DNA from: Actinomycetota bacterium | GTDB taxonomy: Bacteria > Actinomycetota > Acidimicrobiia > Acidimicrobiales > SZUA-35 | Direction of reading: 5' to 3' | Assembly: GCA_027730885.1 (NCBI GenBank) | Contig: JAQCHM010000237.1 | Span: forward strand, 1-5,575 | DNA length: 5,575 nucleotides | Shown here: one piece after another, positions 1-5,575 of the stretch | Position numbering within the stretch: position 1 is the stretch's first letter | Layout of the letters: each line of letters starts with the position of its first letter | The notes under the pieces: model-generated | Database searches by the model: none | The model's input: only the letters and a program-made list of their open reading frames with translations | What the model was told of the DNA's origin: nothing | Made by a program: the position numbers and the translations under genes

Positions 1-59
1 AGCCGATCAGACCCGCCGAGACTCACCCCACGCCACGGGCCCCGCTTTTCCGCATCCTG
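1..59. other. left edge, no supported gene
   Basis: This short GC-rich stretch lies 3' of the minus-strand gene ending at 60. No convincing reading frame, terminator hairpin with a T-run, or RNA gene is visible. A minus-strand GTG at 24-26 opens a frame that reaches the window edge, but only eight codons are present, so it cannot be judged. Confidence 0.4.
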
Positions 60-524
60 CTAGTGCTTGCTTGGCGCCGGAAGTGGTTTTCGGCTCAGCC
101 AGAACAGCGCCGCCACGGTCAGCAGCGGGGTGACGGTCAGTATGACGGCGAGCCCCACCGAGGACCATTCGTTGGGCTCAAGCGTCGGCGATGGGCCCAG
201 TACCGGTCCCATCGGCGGTGCCGTCGATCCGCCGGGGACATAGCCGGGTCGTACTTGGACGACGCCGCCCTCCAACAGGCTGATATCGGGTGCATCGGTC
301 TCGACAGTGACACCGGAATCGACAGTCGTTGGGGCGGTCGCGTCGTTGGGTTCCTGCGCCGAGACCCCGACAGGCGGAGCGAGCAGCACGGCCGCGCCGA
401 GCCAGACCAGGGCGAGAACGGTCGCCGGACGGGGAGGCGGAGCGCGCTGGGTAGGAAGTCCAACATGGTCTTCCATCGGACTCTGTGCGATCAATGTGAG
501 CACTCTCCCGTGGCGCCGACGCAT
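60..524 (-). CDS. small predicted type I membrane protein, unknown function
   Basis: A 154-residue protein that I do not recognise. It has a basic start (MRRRHGR), a hydrophobic segment at about residues 34-49 and a plausible signal-peptidase site after VSA (54-56). A Pro/Thr/Gly-rich, low-complexity stretch follows (about 57-119). A second hydrophobic helix (about 121-143) is followed by SRK. This predicts a short extracytoplasmic segment anchored by a C-terminal helix with a tiny cytosolic tail. The ATG at 524 is preferred because a GGAGG lies ten bases upstream. An in-frame ATG at 476 (residue 17) would give a more ordinary signal-peptide length but has only a weak ribosome site. The gene is divergent from the long M3-SpoIID gene across 57 bases. 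The paired hydrophobic segments in this frame argue that it is real, although the opposite strand is also open here. Function cannot be inferred. Confidence 0.65.
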   Translation of the reverse strand: MRRRHGRVLTLIAQSPMEDHVGLPTQRAPPPRPATVLALVWLGAAVLLAPPVGVSAQEPNDATAPTTVDSGVTVETDAPDISLLEGGVVQVRPGYVPGGSTAPPMGPVLGPSPTLEPNEWSSVGLAVILTVTPLLTVAALFWLSRKPLPAPSKH

Positions 525-581
525 CGAATCAAAGCCTCCGGTGGCAGACCAAACCAGGCAGCGTCTGGCAAACTCGGACCC
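525..581. promoter_or_regulatory. divergent intergenic region with possible leaderless start for the plus gene
   Basis: This 57-base spacer should hold the promoters of both divergent genes. On the plus strand there is no Shine-Dalgarno sequence before the ATG at 582. CAAACT at 569-574 resembles a weak -10 hexamer and would put the transcript start at about 581-582, meaning a leaderless message. No good -35 match is seen at the expected distance. Leaderless messages are common in actinobacteria, but this assignment is inference. Confidence 0.25.
535..539 (-). promoter_or_regulatory. Shine-Dalgarno site for the small membrane protein
   Basis: Read on the minus strand this is GGAGG, ten bases before the ATG at 524. 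The spacing is slightly long, but the match is much better than anything before the alternative ATG at 476, so it favours the longer product. Confidence 0.45.
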
Positions 582-3500
582 ATGACCGAAACCGATCTCG
601 TCGACGTTCCCGCCGCAAGCCCCGCGACCGATGACCCCGGCAGGACCGCTGACGCGCTGGCGTCCGACGTGGCGTGGAATCTCGACTCGTTACTCCCCGA
701 GGGGCAGTCGACCGAGACGCTCTTCGACCACGCAGACGAGCTGGCCGACGCGGTGGGCGCGTACCGCGGCCGGGTGGGGGAGCTCTCGAGCAGCGAACTC
801 GTCGAACTCATGCAGAGCCTGGCCGAGATCGGCGAGGTCATGAGCCGGGCCGGCTATCACGCGATGCTCCGTTTCAGCGAGAACACCGCCGACCCCGAGC
901 GAGGCGCCGCGATGCAGCGAATGCAGGAGCGCTCCACGGCCATCGGTACGAAGCTGATCTTCGTCGAGCTCGAATTCGCGGCCGCTGATGACGCCCATGT
1001 CGATGCGGTGCTCGACGCACCCGAGCTCGATTTCTGTCGCCACCACCTGCGCAACCTGCGACTCAATCGACCGCACCTGTTGAGCGAAGCGGAGGAGACC
1101 ATCCTCAACGAGAAGTCGGTGACCGGCGCGGGAGCGTGGGTGCGCCTGTTCGACGAGCTGACGTCGGCCATCGAGATCGACCTCCCGACCGCCGACGGCT
1201 GGACCGAGCGAGTCGGACTGGAACGGGGGCTTTCGCTCCTGCAGTCCGCTGATCCGGCGGTTCGCGCCGGTGCAGCGGGCGCGGTGACCGCCGGGCTCGC
1301 GCCGGGACTGCGCACCCGGGCCTTCGTGCACAACACGCTCATGGCCGACAAGGCAACCGACGACCGACTGCGCCGATTCGACTCCTGGATCTCGGCCCGC
1401 AATCTGTCGAACGAGGCGTCGGACGAATCGGTGCAGGCGCTCGTCGACGCGGTCGTCGGAAGGTACGACATCCCGCAGCGCTGGTACGCGCTCAAGGCTC
1501 GCGTTCTCGGCGTCGAACGCCTCAACGATTTCGATCGGATGGCGTCGGTCGCCAACAGTGAGCACACCATCGGGTGGGCCGAGGCGACGACCGTCGTCCG
1601 AGATGCCTACGCCTCGTTCTCCGATGAGTTGGCCGGCGTTGTCGGGCGATTCATCGACGAGCAATGGATCGACGCGCCGGTTCGTCCCGGCAAACGTCCT
1701 GGCGCCTTCTGCGCGTACACGGTCCCGTCGCACCACCCTTACGTGCTGCTCAATTGGACCGGCCGCGGCCGGGACGTGTTGACGCTGGCCCATGAACTCG
1801 GTCACGGGGTCCACGCCTACCTGGCCCGGGAGCAGGGCATCTTCCATCAGTCGACCCCGTTGACGCTGGCCGAGACCGCATCGGTGTTCGGCGAGACCGT
1901 CACCAACAACCGGCTCCTCGGCATGTTGGACGACCCTGGTGAGCGGTTCGCCCTGCTTGCATCGACCCTCGAGGACTCCATCGCCACCGTCTTCCGTCAA
2001 GTGGCCATGAACCGTTTCGAGGAGCGATGCCACACGCTCCGCCGAGCCGAAGGCGAGCTCTCGGTCGAGCGTTTCGGCGAGGTGTGGGCCGAGACGCAGG
2101 GCGCCATGCTCGGAGAAGCGGTCGAAATCACTGAGGGGTACCGCACCTGGTGGTCCTACATTCCGCACTTCATCGGCACGCCCGGCTACGTCTACGCCTA
2201 CGCCTACGGCCAGCTGTTGGCGCTGTCGGTGTACGCCCGCTATCAGGCTGAGGGCGAAGCGTTCGTCCCCGCATACCTCGAGCTCCTGCGCGCGGGCGGG
2301 TCCAGGTCCCCCGAGGCCCTCGGTGAGATGGTCGGCTGCGATCTTGCCGACCCCGCGTTCTGGGACGCCGGGCTCTCCATCGTCGAAGCCCAGCTCACCG
2401 CGGCCGAAGCGGCCGCGGTCGCGGCCGGTGGCGCCGATGGGTTGCTTCGGGTGTATTCCGCTAAGCGTATACTCGACGTTGACCCGGTTGACCCGTGTTA
2501 CGCCACTGGCTCCAGCACCTGGTACCCCGGCTATCTGCGTTTCGGGTCGAACCCGATCAGGAGCGTCAACGTCGCCACCATCGAGGAGTACCTGCGGGGT
2601 GTCGTACCCTCTGAGGTTCCCGCCAGCTGGCATCACGAAGCGCTCAAGGCCCAGGCGGTCGCCGCGCGGTCCTACGCCATGGCCGGCGACAACCGCCAGC
2701 AGCCCTACGCCGACACCTGCGACGACATTTTCTGTCAGGTGTACGCCGGGTACTTCCGTCTGACGGCAGCGCGCGGCATGGTCGGCACCGTAACCCGAAA
2801 AACGCACGCGAGAACGGACGCTGCGATCGCCGCGACCGCCAACATCGTGCGGCTGACCGGCACCGGCGCCGTCGCCCGTACCGAGTTCTCCAGCAGTACC
2901 GGCGGATACACCGCCGGGGGCACTTTCCCCGCAGTTGTCGACGCGGGAGACGCGACCGCGTCCAACCCCAATCGGGCCTGGTCGACCACCGTCGATCTGC
3001 GGCCGTTCACCACGTCCCAGAACAAGGGCGAACTGGTCAGCATCGACGTCGTCCGGACCGGCCTGGGTCCCGACGGAGGGCGGGTAACCTCGGTCACCTT
3101 CCGCTTCACCGGTGGCACCACCACCATGACCGGTGACGCTGCCCGCCGGGCTTTGCGCCTCAAGTCTGACTGGTACACGTTCGGCTGCTCGTTGGAGACG
3201 AGTTGTCCGGCTTCGAACTACGTCAACGCCAGTTACCAGCTCTTCGTTCGGCGTCACCCGTCGGATGGCGAGCGATCGGTTTGGGTCGAGAAGCTGCGGC
3301 AAGGCGCGCCCCGAGCCACCCTGACCCAGGCGCTCGCCGGATCCGACGAGTGGGCCGGGGTCATGATCGATGACCTCTACGTGGACGTCTTCGGTCGGCC
3401 CGCCGATGCCGGCGGCAAAGCGTACTGGCTGGGCCGGATGCGGTCCGGGCTGCGGTTCGAGGCGATGGCTGCCAACTTCTACGGCTCCGCCGAGTACTTC

Positions 3501-3827
3501 CAGCGTTCGGGCGCCACCAACGTGGGTCTTGTGACCGCGCTGTACGCCGACATCCTCGGTCGGGCTCCCGATGCCGGTGGGTTGGCTTACTGGGCCGGTT
3601 TGTTGGATCGGCGACGCGCCACACCGGGCGGCGTCTCGAGCGGCTTCTACGCGTCGATCGAATCACGCGAGGACCGAGTCCGACGGGTCTACCTCTCGGT
3701 GCTCGGCCGAGAGCCCGATGCCGCCGGTGGAGCATATTGGGCCAACTCGCTGCTGTCGGTCGACGATGTCAGGCTCGCCGCCCTCCTCGCGACCTCTACC
3801 GAGTTCTACGTTCGGGCCCAGGGCTAG
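582..3827 (+). CDS. M3B oligoendopeptidase - SpoIID/LytB - DUF4214 fusion protein
   Basis: A 1081-residue protein in one uninterrupted frame. Residues about 28-615 form a full-length PepF-like M3B zinc oligopeptidase. It has HELGH at 404-408 (zinc ligands H404 and H408, catalytic E405), the third ligand probably E431 in LAETAS, and the substrate-side YIPHF (526-530) and YVYAYAYGQLL (536-546) motifs of the clade. An Ala-rich stretch (607-617) then leads into a SpoIID/LytB domain (about 620-867). This contains EEYLRGVVPSEVP (668-680, candidate catalytic E678), EALKAQAVAARSYA (686-699), CDDIFCQVY (713-721) and SSSTGGYT (770-777). Residues 885-1081 hold four DUF4214-type units. M3B enzymes normally cut peptides in the cytosol. 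SpoIID domains cleave or help cleave denuded peptidoglycan outside the membrane. No signal peptide is seen at residues 1-40 or around 600-640. The ATG at 582 is chosen because it precedes the natural M3B N-terminus. The frame stays open upstream to 63, but that stretch runs antisense to the small membrane-protein gene. Family assignment of each part is firm; the joint function and location are not. Confidence 0.92.
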   Translation: MTETDLVDVPAASPATDDPGRTADALASDVAWNLDSLLPEGQSTETLFDHADELADAVGAYRGRVGELSSSELVELMQSLAEIGEVMSRAGYHAMLRFSENTADPERGAAMQRMQERSTAIGTKLIFVELEFAAADDAHVDAVLDAPELDFCRHHLRNLRLNRPHLLSEAEETILNEKSVTGAGAWVRLFDELTSAIEIDLPTADGWTERVGLERGLSLLQSADPAVRAGAAGAVTAGLAPGLRTRAFVHNTLMADKATDDRLRRFDSWISARNLSNEASDESVQALVDAVVGRYDIPQRWYALKARVLGVERLNDFDRMASVANSEHTIGWAEATTVVRDAYASFSDELAGVVGRFIDEQWIDAPVRPGKRPGAFCAYTVPSHHPYVLLNWTGRGRDVLTLAHELGHGVHAYLAREQGIFHQSTPLTLAETASVFGETVTNNRLLGMLDDPGERFALLASTLEDSIATVFRQVAMNRFEERCHTLRRAEGELSVERFGEVWAETQGAMLGEAVEITEGYRTWWSYIPHFIGTPGYVYAYAYGQLLALSVYARYQAEGEAFVPAYLELLRAGGSRSPEALGEMVGCDLADPAFWDAGLSIVEAQLTAAEAAAVAAGGADGLLRVYSAKRILDVDPVDPCYATGSSTWYPGYLRFGSNPIRSVNVATIEEYLRGVVPSEVPASWHHEALKAQAVAARSYAMAGDNRQQPYADTCDDIFCQVYAGYFRLTAARGMVGTVTRKTHARTDAAIAATANIVRLTGTGAVARTEFSSSTGGYTAGGTFPAVVDAGDATASNPNRAWSTTVDLRPFTTSQNKGELVSIDVVRTGLGPDGGRVTSVTFRFTGGTTTMTGDAARRALRLKSDWYTFGCSLETSCPASNYVNASYQLFVRRHPSDGERSVWVEKLRQGAPRATLTQALAGSDEWAGVMIDDLYVDVFGRPADAGGKAYWLGRMRSGLRFEAMAANFYGSAEYFQRSGATNVGLVTALYADILGRAPDAGGLAYWAGLLDRRRATPGGVSSGFYASIESREDRVRRVYLSVLGREPDAAGGAYWANSLLSVDDVRLAALLATSTEFYVRAQG
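2430..2500 (+). other. M3B to SpoIID junction inside the fusion gene
   Basis: The M3B domain ends normally here (DPAFWDAGLSIVEAQL, then an Ala-rich tail), and within about 50 residues the SpoIID core begins. The join carries no stop codon, ribosome site, plausible signal peptide or membrane helix in any plus-strand frame. Positions 2451-2480 are locally AT-rich (16 of 30 bases A or T) compared with the surroundings, and include CGCTAAGCG, a short interrupted palindrome. This could be a real linker, the scar of a deletion that merged two genes, or an assembly join. Confidence 0.45.
3179..3212 (+). repeat. 34-base dispersed repeat, copy 1
   Basis: Matches 5198-5231 in the same orientation at 32 of 34 positions. 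The mismatches are G3183 against A5202 and C3199 against T5218, and similarity stops abruptly at both ends. Here it encodes FGCSLETSCPA, the cysteine-flanked linker between the SpoIID and DUF4214 parts. It contains CTCGT-TGGAG-ACGAG (3188-3202), a potential five-pair hairpin. Confidence 0.75.
3234..3824 (+). repeat. four DUF4214-type repeats at the C-terminus of the fusion protein
   Basis: Tandem units of about 50 residues built on the pattern Y-x3-hGR-x-PDA-x-G-x2-YW. The units start at Y885 (degenerate: FVRRHPSDGE...VW), Y933 (VFGRPADAGGKAYW), Y988 (ILGRAPDAGGLAYW) and Y1037 (VLGREPDAAGGAYW), a spacing of 48, 55 and 49 residues. Each is followed by a helix ending in a pattern like GSAEYF, YASIES or TSTEFY. 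DUF4214 repeats are generally found in secreted or surface proteins; their molecular role is poorly defined. The first unit lacks the usual glycine before the arginine and the tyrosine of the YW pair, so it may be structural only. Confidence 0.85.
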
Positions 3828-3851
3828 CCCCACCCGCTGCGTCCGAAGGCC
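3821..3851. terminator. convergent gene ends with a ten-base palindrome
   Basis: GGGCTAGCCC at 3821-3830 is a perfect palindrome spanning the TAG stop of the fusion gene. Only 24 bases separate this stop from the stop of the opposing glycosyltransferase gene. No T-run follows on either strand and the palindrome leaves almost no loop, so an intrinsic terminator is only weakly supported. Confidence 0.2.
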
Positions 3852-5072
3852 TCAGACGGCGGTCGCCGCGATGCCGTGACGAAGCTGGGCGGCCGCTCTG
3901 GCCCAGGTGAACGAGTGGGGCACGTCCCGCGCCCGCTCGAGGATGCCGGCCCGGAGCTGATCGTCGCCCAGTATCTGCTCGATCCCGTCGGCCAGCGCCT
4001 TCGGAGTGGGGTCGACCACCAGCCCGGCGCCGGTCTCCTCGACCAGGTCGACCAAGCCGCCTCCGTCTCGGCACACGATGACCGGGCGCTGCCACAACAT
4101 GGCTTCCAGTGCGGTCAGGCCGTAGTCCTCGCGGAATGCCGGGGCGACGACCACCGACGCTGCGGCGTACGCGCGGTTGCGTTCGTCGTCGCTCACGTTT
4201 CCGAGGAAGCGGTTCGGTGACCCCTCGGGCTGGGTTCGCCGGGTCTTCTGGTCGCGGACGGCCTGCATCCAGAAACGCTCGGGGTTGGGATCGGCCGCGA
4301 GCGAGGGGTCTGCGACGATGCGCTCGTCGAGGCCACGAACGAAGTCGAGCCGACCTCCGGTGCCGATGAACTCGATGGTGCGGCCGCGGCCGGGCCGTCC
4401 GGCGAGCAGGTGTCCCGTTGCGACCAGCAGCTCGGTTCGTTTGGGCCATTCGTGGCGACTGACGCACACGATCGGTCCGTGAGGCGACCAGGCCGGTGGG
4501 TCCTCGGGCACCTCGGTGAGCGCCGGCGCGTGCAGTAGCGAGGTGCGGCTCGCCGGTATCGACCAGTATTCGGCCAGCCGGGAGCTGCACTCGCTCGATC
4601 CCGCCAGCCAGTGTTTGACGTTGCCCACGAAGGCCCGGTCGATGGCCTGTACCTCCTGGCCCGCGATCTGGTGCAGCCGGGGAGGGATCTCGCCCATCCG
4701 GCCGTATCGCTCGGAGAGGTCGTAGAACACCCGGGCCTGGTGGTAGAAGAGGGCGAGGACTCGAGGATGGTCGGCGAGGAAGGTCGGCGGTTGGGTGCTG
4801 AGCACCAGGTCGTAGCGGCTGAGGTCGAGGCGACGAACGTCCTCGACCAGTGCGGCGTAGGTGAAGAATCCCGGATACTCACGCCACACCTTGGCCGCGG
4901 TGCTGTTGCCCCAGACTGCTCGAGGCCAGAGCAACGCGGGGAGCGCCTGTTCCTCGACCTGGTGACCATCCTCGACGAGGAGGCCCACGATACGTTCGAG
5001 CAGTCGCTCGAAGCCGCCCGTCACGCCGTAGTCGGGTTTCACCACCGCAATCTTGAGGCGCCCTTTGGTCAC
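3852..5072 (-). CDS. GT4-family (GT-B fold) glycosyltransferase
   Basis: A complete 406-residue enzyme, expected to transfer a sugar from a nucleotide-sugar donor to a glycan or lipid-linked acceptor at the cytosolic face of the membrane. The N-terminal Rossmann half starts with KIAVVKPDYGVTGGFERLL (7-25), with the glycine-rich loop usual for GT4, and continues through YHQARVFYDLSERYG (110-124). The donor half has CVSRHEWPKR (203-212, R206 and K211 likely phosphate contacts), FIGTGG (235-240) and the E-x7-E motif EDYGLTALE (E315 and E323), followed by RPVIVCRDGGGLVDLV. The GTG at 5070-5072 is chosen because it overlaps the TGA of the upstream gene in a GTGA, a typical coupling arrangement, and puts the first beta strand at residue 7. 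No strong Shine-Dalgarno precedes it, consistent with reinitiation by ribosomes finishing the upstream gene. The exact sugar and acceptor cannot be read from the sequence. The neighbouring second glycosyltransferase suggests a surface polysaccharide or O-antigen-like pathway. Confidence 0.93.
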   Translation of the reverse strand: MTKGRLKIAVVKPDYGVTGGFERLLERIVGLLVEDGHQVEEQALPALLWPRAVWGNSTAAKVWREYPGFFTYAALVEDVRRLDLSRYDLVLSTQPPTFLADHPRVLALFYHQARVFYDLSERYGRMGEIPPRLHQIAGQEVQAIDRAFVGNVKHWLAGSSECSSRLAEYWSIPASRTSLLHAPALTEVPEDPPAWSPHGPIVCVSRHEWPKRTELLVATGHLLAGRPGRGRTIEFIGTGGRLDFVRGLDERIVADPSLAADPNPERFWMQAVRDQKTRRTQPEGSPNRFLGNVSDDERNRAYAAASVVVAPAFREDYGLTALEAMLWQRPVIVCRDGGGLVDLVEETGAGLVVDPTPKALADGIEQILGDDQLRAGILERARDVPHSFTWARAAAQLRHGIAATAV

Positions 5073-5575
5073 TGGTGTTCCAGCTCGGACCGGGCTTCCA
5101 GCTCGTCGAGGCGGTCCTGCAGACGTTGGTTGTCCTTGCGGAGGACTTCGACCTTGACCGCCAACTGCGTGACCGCTTCGATCATGGCCTCGTTGTAGTT
5201 CAGCTGCTCGTTGGAGATGAGTTGTCCGGCTCGCACCAAGACCCGCTTCGGGAACCGGAGCCGGGCAGTGTCGGGGATGAGGCGTCCCACATGCCGATTC
5301 TCGGTGGCCTGCCTGATACTTTCCTGGATGAGAGGGTCCACGATGGCTTCTTTCGAACTTGGGGCGATGGTGCGGGCCGCTCGGCCGACCGAGCGGATGG
5401 TTGCTTCGATGGGGTCGATGGGCGGCGGCGGGGTCTCGGCCAGGATGACGGGACTCCGAGGTCGCGACGACGTCCTCGCTCCGGCCGAAGCGGAATTGAT
5501 CCCGGCTGTCGAGAGTATGAAGCCGGTCCAGGCGCGAGCCAGGTGTCGCCAATCGAAGCGTTGCTCGACCAGCGC
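5069..5575 (-). CDS. C-terminal part of a probable GT4 glycosyltransferase with coiled-coil tail (5' end outside window)
   Basis: The frame is open from the TGA at 5069-5071 to the window edge, giving 168 residues and no start. The first visible residues, ALVEQRFDWRHLARAWTGFI, resemble the last helix of GT4 enzymes, where an R-F-x-W segment closes the fold. A Pro/Ser-rich linker follows (ETPPPPIDP, about residues 48-56 of the visible part). Then comes a tail with RLRFPKRVLVRAGQL and a final heptad-like segment (last 40 or so residues, including VEVLRKDNQRLQDRLDELEA) that predicts a coiled coil. Such a tail could dimerise the enzyme or bind a partner glycosyltransferase. The stop overlaps the GTG start of the next gene by four bases, so the two are almost certainly co-translated. 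A GTG at 5339-5341 could start a 90-residue standalone coiled-coil protein, but the GT-like sequence upstream favours one longer gene. The glycosyltransferase call rests on a short stretch only; frame and direction are more secure. Confidence 0.7.
   Translation of the reverse strand, partial: ALVEQRFDWRHLARAWTGFILSTAGINSASAGARTSSRPRSPVILAETPPPPIDPIEATIRSVGRAARTIAPSSKEAIVDPLIQESIRQATENRHVGRLIPDTARLRFPKRVLVRAGQLISNEQLNYNEAMIEAVTQLAVKVEVLRKDNQRLQDRLDELEARSELEHQ
5198..5231 (+). repeat. 34-base dispersed repeat, copy 2
   Basis: Partner of 3179-3212 (32 of 34 identical, same orientation). Here the coding strand is the minus strand, so the copy is translated as AGQLISNEQLN in the tail of the partial glycosyltransferase. 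The same minus-strand reading of copy 1 would give AGQLVSNEQPN, but a stop codon lies a few codons upstream there and it is not part of a gene. The C-to-T change at 5218 keeps the CTCGT/ATGAG pairing as a G-U wobble if the plus strand is transcribed. Confidence 0.75.

Noticed and set aside
63..581. In-frame upstream extension of the fusion gene
   Set aside because: The added residues are Arg/Gly-rich without family features. They run antisense to the small membrane protein, and the ATG at 582 matches the usual M3B N-terminus.
2451..2480. Possible recombination or integron-type site at the fusion junction
   Set aside because: The AT-rich patch has only a nine-base interrupted palindrome and no recognisable paired core sites, so a recombination site cannot be claimed.
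690..3302. Very long open frame on the minus strand opposite the fusion gene (870 codons)
   Set aside because: Its translation is low-complexity, rich in Arg, Gly and Val, with no recognisable motif. It is the expected by-product of GC-rich codon use in the fusion gene on the other strand.
3855..3875. CGGCG-GT-CGCCG inverted repeat near the end of the GT4 gene as a terminator
   Set aside because: It lies inside the coding sequence, has a two-base loop and no T-run.
3796..4590. Minus-strand open frame in a different phase from the GT4 gene
   Set aside because: Arg/Gly/Pro-rich shadow of the GT4 coding sequence without motifs.
5069..5341. Standalone 90-residue coiled-coil protein starting at GTG 5341
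   Set aside because: The frame continues upstream to the window edge with a GT4-like terminal helix, so a longer gene is more likely. The short version cannot be fully excluded.
5073..5552. Upstream extension of the GT4 frame beyond the GTG at 5072
   Set aside because: The translation is Pro/Arg/His-rich and overlaps the better-supported tail gene in another frame. The GT4 fold begins at KIAVVKPDYG just after the GTG.

Overview
The window is GC-rich (roughly two-thirds G+C by eye), uses GTG as well as ATG starts, and carries protein families common in high-GC Actinobacteria: an M3B oligopeptidase, SpoIID/LytB and DUF4214 domains, and family 4 glycosyltransferases. I infer an actinobacterium, possibly of the Acidimicrobiia type. 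No rRNA, tRNA, CRISPR array or transposase is visible.

Layout. Positions 60-524 (minus) encode a small unrecognised protein with an N-terminal signal-like segment and a C-terminal membrane helix. A 57-base divergent spacer separates it from one very long plus-strand gene (582-3827, 1081 aa). That gene encodes a complete M3B metallopeptidase, then a SpoIID/LytB domain, then four DUF4214-type repeats. After a 24-base convergent gap come two minus-strand genes overlapping by four bases: a complete GT4 glycosyltransferase (3852-5072, GTG start), and upstream of it the C-terminal end of what looks like a second GT4 glycosyltransferase with a coiled-coil tail. The second gene runs off the right edge.

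How they fit together. The two glycosyltransferases look like part of a surface-glycan or glycolipid cluster and are probably translationally coupled. SpoIID and DUF4214 domains are normally exported and act on or near the cell wall. M3B peptidases are normally cytosolic. The long protein joins these compartments with no visible signal peptide, either at the start or at the junction. The SpoIID part also seems to lack the GHGxGMSQ-type segment usual in the family. The gene is therefore either a real and odd fusion or the product of a deletion or assembly join near 2430-2480.

The most surprising raw-sequence feature is a 34-base direct repeat with 32 matches. One copy (3179-3212) lies in the linker between the SpoIID and DUF4214 parts. 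The other (5198-5231) lies about 2 kb away, inside the glycosyltransferase tail gene on the opposite coding strand.
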